This document shows, in pieces, positions 23,032 through 27,716 of a DNA stretch of 27,716 nt. The notes under the pieces were generated by a model. The model was not told where the DNA came from. It was given only the letters and a program-made list of their open reading frames with translations, and ran no database searches. Every line of letters begins with the position of its first letter. Positions within the stretch are counted from its first letter, which is position 1. The position numbers were made by a program, and so were the translations under genes. The stretch is from CAZOIA01 sp964579675 (GTDB lineage: Bacteria; Planctomycetota; Phycisphaerae; UBA1845; PWPN01): NCBI GenBank assembly GCA_964579675.1, contig CAZOIA010000057.1, positions 1-27,716 on the forward strand. The letters are read 5' to 3'.

Positions 23032-24609
23032 CTATGGCCGGATCAACTCCGCATGGTCGTGCTCGCCAGGCGGTTGAAGGGCGAAGGCCACCCTGAGTCG
23101 GGGTTGCATGGAAAGATCGATGATCCGGCCGGTGGGGTTGTAATCTGCATCGACCTCCATGACCACTGGGAGCGTGTGGAAGCCGGGGTTCGCCCGAATG
23201 ACCCTGGCTCGCATGCCGTTGCTGAGCTCGACCCAACTGCCGATCGGAAACAACGACACGCAGTCCAGCAGCGCCCGTATGATCGTGCGGTCGAATTTGC
23301 TGTGACTGCCTTGCGTGAGGACGGTCCTGATCGCCTCATAGGGCAGCATTGAATTGCGATGAGGCCTGGGACGGGTCATGGCGGCGTAGGCGTCCGCGAC
23401 GGCGACGATCTTGGCGAACTGGTGGATCAGCATGCCCGATCGCTGGCGGGGATACCCGCTGGCGTCGGCCCGTTCGTGGACCTGATACCCGATGAACCGG
23501 ACGGTGCTGGGCAACCCTTCGATCCGCTCCAGATAATCGAGGGTGTAAATGGGATGGCGCTCGATCTCGAACCGTTCGTCGTCCGTCAGGGCCCGGGGGG
23601 CGAGCCGGATCTCCTCCGGGACCATCAGCATCCCGACGTCCTGCAACAGGGCGCCCAGTCCTACCTGAGTGATCGCCTCCCGTGGCAGGCCGAGCTGGGC
23701 GGCGATCGCCATACCCACCAGCGATACGTTCATGCAGTGATCGAACAGGTACTCGTCCTGGGAGTTTTCCATACCCACGATCGTCGGGAGCAGGTCGAAA
23801 TCGAGCGTGACCATGTCCACGAATTCGTTCACCGTACTGCGGACGCGCTCGCTGACGGTGTGGGGGTTGCTGCGCAGCCCTTCAAACAAGCCGCCCAACT
23901 CATCTCTGGCTGCGGCGTGGGCCTCCGCGCCGCGCTCGGCTTCGCCCTTGAGGTCTTCGAGTGACAATCGTGGCCGCTCGGACGCGCTGACCGGCCTGAG
24001 GGCATGGCGCTTCTGCAACTCGCCGAGCAGGAGTTCATCGAGCTGCTCGGTGTAGCGACGACGCAGCGCGTCGCCGTGCGGTTGGAGCAATACGGACGAC
24101 GTCTGAACCGATCGGATGTTCCGTTGCCCCAGGATCGTGAGCAAACGCCGGGTAATGCGTGTGCCGGCCCGCAGCAACAGTACGCCGTTCTCGTCGCAGA
24201 TATCCTTCGAGAGTCGCATCCCGGTACGGAGGGCGGTCAGGGTCACCTGCTCGGGTTCGGATTCCGTGGCGTGGTCGCTGGTTTCGATCGCCTGGGTGGA
24301 TTCGTTGGCGGCGTCGGGCTGGTCGTATGCGTCGGAAGCTTCTTCGGGTTCTTCGAGGCTGGGGGATTCCGCCAGTTCGTCAGGCCAGTCGCTGTGGCTG
24401 TACAGGCCGCCTGATGCGCGGGCCTCAACCCACGCGATATCGGTTTCGGTGAGGCAGGTGCCGGCGTCGAGCAGAACCTGCCCCCACTCGTCACACAGCG
24501 GGCCGGGCAGACAGAACCCCGGACGAAGCATTTCCTTCGATATTCGTCTGCCCACGCGAATAAACCCCCACGATACGCCGGGCAGCTGCTGGCCCAACCG
24601 CCAACACAC
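23032..24609 (-). CDS. HD-GYP-type protein with a degenerate metal site and duplicated N-terminal domain
   Basis: The protein has 525 residues. The N-terminal module occurs twice: RISKEMLRPGFCLPGPL..GQVLLDAG at about 22-60, and LTALRTGMRLSKDICDENGV at about 124-168, separated by an acidic linker. The HD-GYP domain covers about 260-470: EYLFDHCMNVSLVGMAIA (287-304), RHPIYTLDYLERI and ERADASGYP. The family HD motif is LLHDIGK; here it is LLQDVGM (Gln323, Met327), and the HHE motif is QVHE (Val377). The usual function is cyclic-di-GMP hydrolysis, but two metal ligands appear lost, so a nucleotide sensor is more likely than an enzyme. The GTG at 24609 has no clear ribosome binding site; an ATG at 24531 preceded by GAAGGA is an alternative. 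Confidence 0.8.
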   Translation of the reverse strand: MCWRLGQQLPGVSWGFIRVGRRISKEMLRPGFCLPGPLCDEWGQVLLDAGTCLTETDIAWVEARASGGLYSHSDWPDELAESPSLEEPEEASDAYDQPDAANESTQAIETSDHATESEPEQVTLTALRTGMRLSKDICDENGVLLLRAGTRITRRLLTILGQRNIRSVQTSSVLLQPHGDALRRRYTEQLDELLLGELQKRHALRPVSASERPRLSLEDLKGEAERGAEAHAAARDELGGLFEGLRSNPHTVSERVRSTVNEFVDMVTLDFDLLPTIVGMENSQDEYLFDHCMNVSLVGMAIAAQLGLPREAITQVGLGALLQDVGMLMVPEEIRLAPRALTDDERFEIERHPIYTLDYLERIEGLPSTVRFIGYQVHERADASGYPRQRSGMLIHQFAKIVAVADAYAAMTRPRPHRNSMLPYEAIRTVLTQGSHSKFDRTIIRALLDCVSLFPIGSWVELSNGMRARVIRANPGFHTLPVVMEVDADYNPTGRIIDLSMQPRLRVAFALQPPGEHDHAELIRP

Positions 24610-24815
24610 CTAGCCCACAACAGGTCGGCATGTTTGCGGCAAGGCTTAACATTGTAAGCGGTAATCAGCCGTAGCGGGTCGCCTGCAGGCAGTTGACGCA
24701 GCTCGCATGGACCGGTAATCTGCCCGCTTTTGCCGATGGCGCGAACCGGCCCTCAGTGGTCGGCGTACCGTACCCATCGTGGGAATACCCGACGCCTCTG
24801 GACAAGACTAAAGTG

Positions 24816-26657
24816 ATGGCCCGCTCGTCCGAGAAGTCCGTTGCCGCATCACCCGCGGCAAAGTCCACCGTCGAGAGCATCAAGGAAACGCTCGAATCGA
24901 TCGTGGTGGCCTTCATTCTCGCGTTCGTCTTCCGGGCGTTCATCGTCGAGGCGTTTGTCATCCCCACCGGCTCGATGGCAGTGACACTCTGCGGCGCCCA
25001 GCTCACCAAGACTTGCTCGACCTGTGGTTACGAGTACCCCTTCGGCGTCAGCCTCCCGCCCGCTGGCCGGTTGGGCAACCAGCCGGATTACCGCAACGTC
25101 CGATTGCGGTGCCCGAACTGCGACATGGAACGGGATGCGTTCAAGGCTACCGAACTCCGCCGGCCCGACAGCGGCGACCGCATCCTCGTCCACAAGTGGC
25201 CCTTCGACGTGGGGGGCAAATGGCTCGGACCCAAACGATGGGACGTGACCGTCTTCAAAGACCCGCGGGATGGGACGACCAACTTCATCAAGCGGCTGAT
25301 CGGGTTGCCGGGCGAAGTGCTCGAGATCATCGACGGCGACATCTACACCGTGCCTCTGACCGACTTGCAGAAGGAGCGACCGGACCTGGTGGGAGAACTT
25401 GAACAGCTTCGCAGGGAGGTTTACCGGCACCGTCAGGAGAACGCCGACCCGCGGCGTCGCGATATCCGCCAGCGGTACGCAGAACTGAACCGGCAATTGT
25501 TGCCTTATCTGAAGGCACAGCGTAAGACGGGACGGGCCCGGCGGGCCCAGCGATCGCTCTGGGTCAACGTCTACAACCATGATTTCCTGCCGAACTGCGA
25601 CAGCTTGCGTGACGATCAATTGAGAACGCGCGTAGGCTGGAAACCGGACCCGGGAGATGATGAGGGCGCCAGGGCTGCGTGGGATACCTCGAAGCGGGAA
25701 GTTACGTTCAACTCCGACGACGACCGGCTGCTGTACATCAGGTTCGACGGCAAGGATATCGACGATTTCTCTGCGTACAACAACGATGGCGGTGACCGCC
25801 CACCCGGGCAGAGGCACCTGGTCGGTGACCTGCGGCTGCGGTTTGGCTGGCGGCCCCGGGCCGGCACCGGCGGAATCACCCTTGAGATGAATCGCAACCG
25901 GGACAAGTTCATCGCAAGCCTGAACAGCGACGGCACCGTCCGGTTGGAGGCGGCCCGTTTCGACGACAAATCAGGTGAATGGAAGATTCCGCAGGTGATC
26001 CGCCAGAGCAACGACCTTGCCCCGTTCCCCCGCAGCCAGACCACCAGGATCGAGTTCATCAATGTGGACTATCGGGTTTCGCTGCTTGTGGAGGGCGAGG
26101 AGATAATCAGCACGACCGACGACGATTACAAGCCCAGCCTGACGGATCTGCAACGTTTCACCGAGGCAATCATCAACGAACAGGACACCGGGCGGCTCAT
26201 AAGACCCTCGGCAGTGCGAATCGGAGCCAGAAACCTCCAGTGCGATCTGGTGCACCTGGTTCTCGAGCGGGATATCTATTATCGATCACAGAGACAAAGC
26301 GAGAAATATTCACAGACGGATAGGTCCGTCAGGAATCCGTACGAAGGTTGGCCCGGGTGGGGAACGGCGGGCCAGCCGATCCTGCTCCGCCCCGGACGGG
26401 GCAAGGATGACAAGTGTTACCATGGCGAGTATTACATGCTGGGGGACAACAGTGCGGCCAGCAAGGACGCCCGGTTGTGGTGGGAGATCGGGCCGCACCT
26501 GAAGCGCCTCGGCGAGGAATACCAGGTCGGCACGGTCCCGGAGCATCAACTGATAGGCAAAGCGTTTTTCGTTTACTGGCCGGCTGGCTATCGGGCCTCC
26601 TGGGCGGGCGGTATCGGCCTGATTCCGAATTTCGGCCGGATGCGCTGGATCCGATGA
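24816..26657 (+). CDS. lepB: Signal peptidase I (S26) with zinc ribbon and large inserted domain
   Basis: The protein has 613 residues; ordinary signal peptidase I has 170-330. A membrane helix (VVAFILAFVFRAFIVEAFVI, about 30-49) precedes box B PTGSM with catalytic Ser53. Box D is NFIKRLIGLPGE with Lys159, and box E is YMLGDNSAASKDARLW near the C-terminus. Between boxes B and C there is a zinc ribbon (CSTC at 67-70, CPNC at 99-102). Residues about 180-530 hold a charged coiled region followed by a beta-rich, lectin-like stretch (TTRIEFINVDYRVSLLVEGE). It should cleave Sec signal peptides outside the membrane; the insert may restrict or add substrates. The start ATG 24816 is preferred over 24693, whose extra 41 residues look unlike a membrane protein. 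Confidence 0.85.
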   Translation: MARSSEKSVAASPAAKSTVESIKETLESIVVAFILAFVFRAFIVEAFVIPTGSMAVTLCGAQLTKTCSTCGYEYPFGVSLPPAGRLGNQPDYRNVRLRCPNCDMERDAFKATELRRPDSGDRILVHKWPFDVGGKWLGPKRWDVTVFKDPRDGTTNFIKRLIGLPGEVLEIIDGDIYTVPLTDLQKERPDLVGELEQLRREVYRHRQENADPRRRDIRQRYAELNRQLLPYLKAQRKTGRARRAQRSLWVNVYNHDFLPNCDSLRDDQLRTRVGWKPDPGDDEGARAAWDTSKREVTFNSDDDRLLYIRFDGKDIDDFSAYNNDGGDRPPGQRHLVGDLRLRFGWRPRAGTGGITLEMNRNRDKFIASLNSDGTVRLEAARFDDKSGEWKIPQVIRQSNDLAPFPRSQTTRIEFINVDYRVSLLVEGEEIISTTDDDYKPSLTDLQRFTEAIINEQDTGRLIRPSAVRIGARNLQCDLVHLVLERDIYYRSQRQSEKYSQTDRSVRNPYEGWPGWGTAGQPILLRPGRGKDDKCYHGEYYMLGDNSAASKDARLWWEIGPHLKRLGEEYQVGTVPEHQLIGKAFFVYWPAGYRASWAGGIGLIPNFGRMRWIR

Positions 26658-26958
26658 CGGTGGAAGCCATCGGTTATCCACAATTGCCGGCAAGTGAAAG
26701 CCTCGCTTGAGTTCCTGGAAGACCTGTTCGGTCTGGTTTGGCCAATCCCGACCGCAACGGATAAGGGAAGGGATGATAACTCTATGTCAGTACATATGTT
26801 AGAATCCGTGCTCCAACATGACAGAGGACTTGTCCCGGCGCGTTTGCCAACAGGCCGACTTGTCTGCCAAAGGCGGTTTTCCGTCGGGGGCCCGCCTGTT
26901 GTCAACAGCCTGTCCACCCGGGGGTGATTGCCCCATTCTGGGGCTGTGCGAGGTGTGG
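26658..26958. other. 301-bp intergenic region before the ABC ATPase gene
   Basis: No gene is seen. It holds one perfect DnaA-box 9-mer (TTATCCACA, 26674-26682), an AT-richer patch near 26775-26805, and an 8-bp inverted repeat (CAACAGGC 26848-26855, GCCTGTTG 26894-26901). Promoter elements for the downstream gene probably lie here but could not be fixed. Confidence 0.4.
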
Positions 26959-27716
26959 ATGCGGAACTCAGCCGTCCTGTTACAAACGAACGACCTGGTG
27001 AAGCGATACGGCAACCGGACCGTCGTGGACCGTGTGAGTTACTCAGTACGCCAGGGTGAAATCGTCGGGTTGCTCGGTCGGAACGGGGCGGGCAAGACCA
27101 CGAGCTTCCGTATCACGATCGGGATGATCACCCCCAACGCGGGGCGGGTCCTGTTCAACGGCGAGGATCTGACCCCGCTGCCGATGTACAAACGGGCCCA
27201 GCGTGGGATCGGTTACCTGTCCCAGGAGCCGAGCGTCTTCCAGCGGATGACGGTTCGGCAAAACCTGCTCGCGATTCTGGAAGCGATGCGGCTGCGGCGC
27301 CGGGAGCGCAAGGCGCGAGCGGAGACGCTGATGGAGCAGTTCGGGCTCAAGCACCTGGCCAGCCAACTGGCGAGGAACCTCTCCGGGGGGGAGCGGCGAC
27401 GCCTGGAGATCGCCCGCGCCCTGGTGACCGAGCCGCAACTGATCCTTCTCGACGAACCGTTCAGCGGGGTGGATCCGATTGCCGTGGAGGGCCTGCAGAA
27501 GGAGATCATTCGCCTCAGAGCCGAGCACGGAATCGCCATTCTGCTCACCGACCACAACGTCCGGGAGACGTTGTCGGTCACCGATCGCAGCTACATCATC
27601 CACGAGGGACAGGTCATTGCCGAAGGCACGCCCCGCGACCTGATCAACGACCCGAAGGTCCGGCGAATCTACCTCGGCAGTACGTTCCGCGGCGACGAGT
27701 TCGACGAGCCGGAGGA
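26959..27716 (+). CDS. lptB: LptB-type ABC transporter ATP-binding protein, 3' end beyond the window
   Basis: The frame is open from ATG 26959 to the right edge (252 complete codons) with no stop. GLLGRNGAGKTT is the Walker A motif; YLSQEPSVFQRMTVRQNL has the Q-loop with the LptB-like Pro-Ser-Val-Phe sequence; NLSGGERRRLEIARAL is the ABC signature; LILLDEPFSGVDPIAVEGLQ is Walker B plus D-loop; and ILLTDHNVRETL has the switch His. These are characteristic of LptB, the ATPase that drives lipopolysaccharide extraction with LptFG. GCGAGG ends 5 bases before the ATG. An outer membrane and the barrel protein earlier in the window fit this role. The sequence reaches its C-terminal segment (DPKVRRIYLGSTFR), so only a short tail is missing. 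Confidence 0.9.
   Translation, partial: MRNSAVLLQTNDLVKRYGNRTVVDRVSYSVRQGEIVGLLGRNGAGKTTSFRITIGMITPNAGRVLFNGEDLTPLPMYKRAQRGIGYLSQEPSVFQRMTVRQNLLAILEAMRLRRRERKARAETLMEQFGLKHLASQLARNLSGGERRRLEIARALVTEPQLILLDEPFSGVDPIAVEGLQKEIIRLRAEHGIAILLTDHNVRETLSVTDRSYIIHEGQVIAEGTPRDLINDPKVRRIYLGSTFRGDEFDEPE

Noticed and set aside
24849..25817. 322-codon minus-strand open frame opposite the signal peptidase gene
   Set aside because: It lies antisense to the active-site boxes of a well-supported protein and shows no domain of its own.
26674..26682. Perfect DnaA-box 9-mer TTATCCACA, considered as part of a replication origin
   Set aside because: Only one box is seen, there is no cluster and no dnaA or dnaN nearby; a single match to TTATNCACA is expected about once by chance in a window this size.

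Overview
This 27.7-kb window is GC-rich and densely coded, with genes on both strands. I found no rRNA, tRNA, CRISPR array, transposase or integrase. The gene set points to the Planctomycetota, probably an environmental Phycisphaerae-like lineage. Pointers are a planctomycete-style pseudopilin with a C-terminal FLDGHVE motif, a formylglycine-type sulfatase, a signal peptidase I enlarged by a zinc ribbon and a roughly 350-residue insert, a HEAT-free Maf-like/CgeB-like glycosyltransferase, and several lipoproteins and FecR-like proteins. This assignment is an inference from gene content; no marker gene is present.

Left part (1-5.3 kb): a minus-strand block reads from a 64-aa membrane peptide (3588-3782) through a 622-aa protein combining a Maf-like N-terminus with a GT1/CgeB-like C-terminus (1690-3558) to a ParA-type ATPase carrying a C-terminal CBM48/AMPK-type glycogen-binding domain (306-1517). 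A sigma-28-like promoter lies between the last two. A 29-bp tandem repeat separates this block from a plus-strand UvrC-like protein that keeps the Fe-S cysteines and UVR region but lacks the nuclease C-terminus.

Middle (5.4-15.7 kb): an AlgE-like outer-membrane barrel, a lipoprotein and a FecR-domain protein form a probable cell-envelope cluster. They are followed by a type II pseudopilin, a sulfatase, a convergent small lipoprotein, a CPA2 antiporter with CBS domains, and a Nif3-like protein.

Right-middle (15.8-22.7 kb, minus strand): a tight operon encodes a K+ channel with an RCK domain, an Mpo1-like membrane enzyme and a YceH protein. Next is a DUF433/DUF5615 toxin-antitoxin-like pair, sandwiched between two near-identical copies of the 3' end of the neighbouring radical SAM gene. 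Then comes an AmmeMemoRadiSam operon (AmrB-AmrA fusion, DUF362 protein, AmrS) in which all three products carry export signals. The displaced 3' end is a 44-codon ORF with its own strong ribosome binding site. This arrangement and the apparently exported radical SAM system are the most unusual things in the window.

Right end (23.0-27.7 kb): a degenerate HD-GYP protein (minus strand) diverges from the enlarged signal peptidase I, followed by an lptB-type ABC ATPase gene that runs off the right edge. Dispersed palindromic repeats occur around 21.0 and 22.8-22.9 kb, one of them inside coding sequence.
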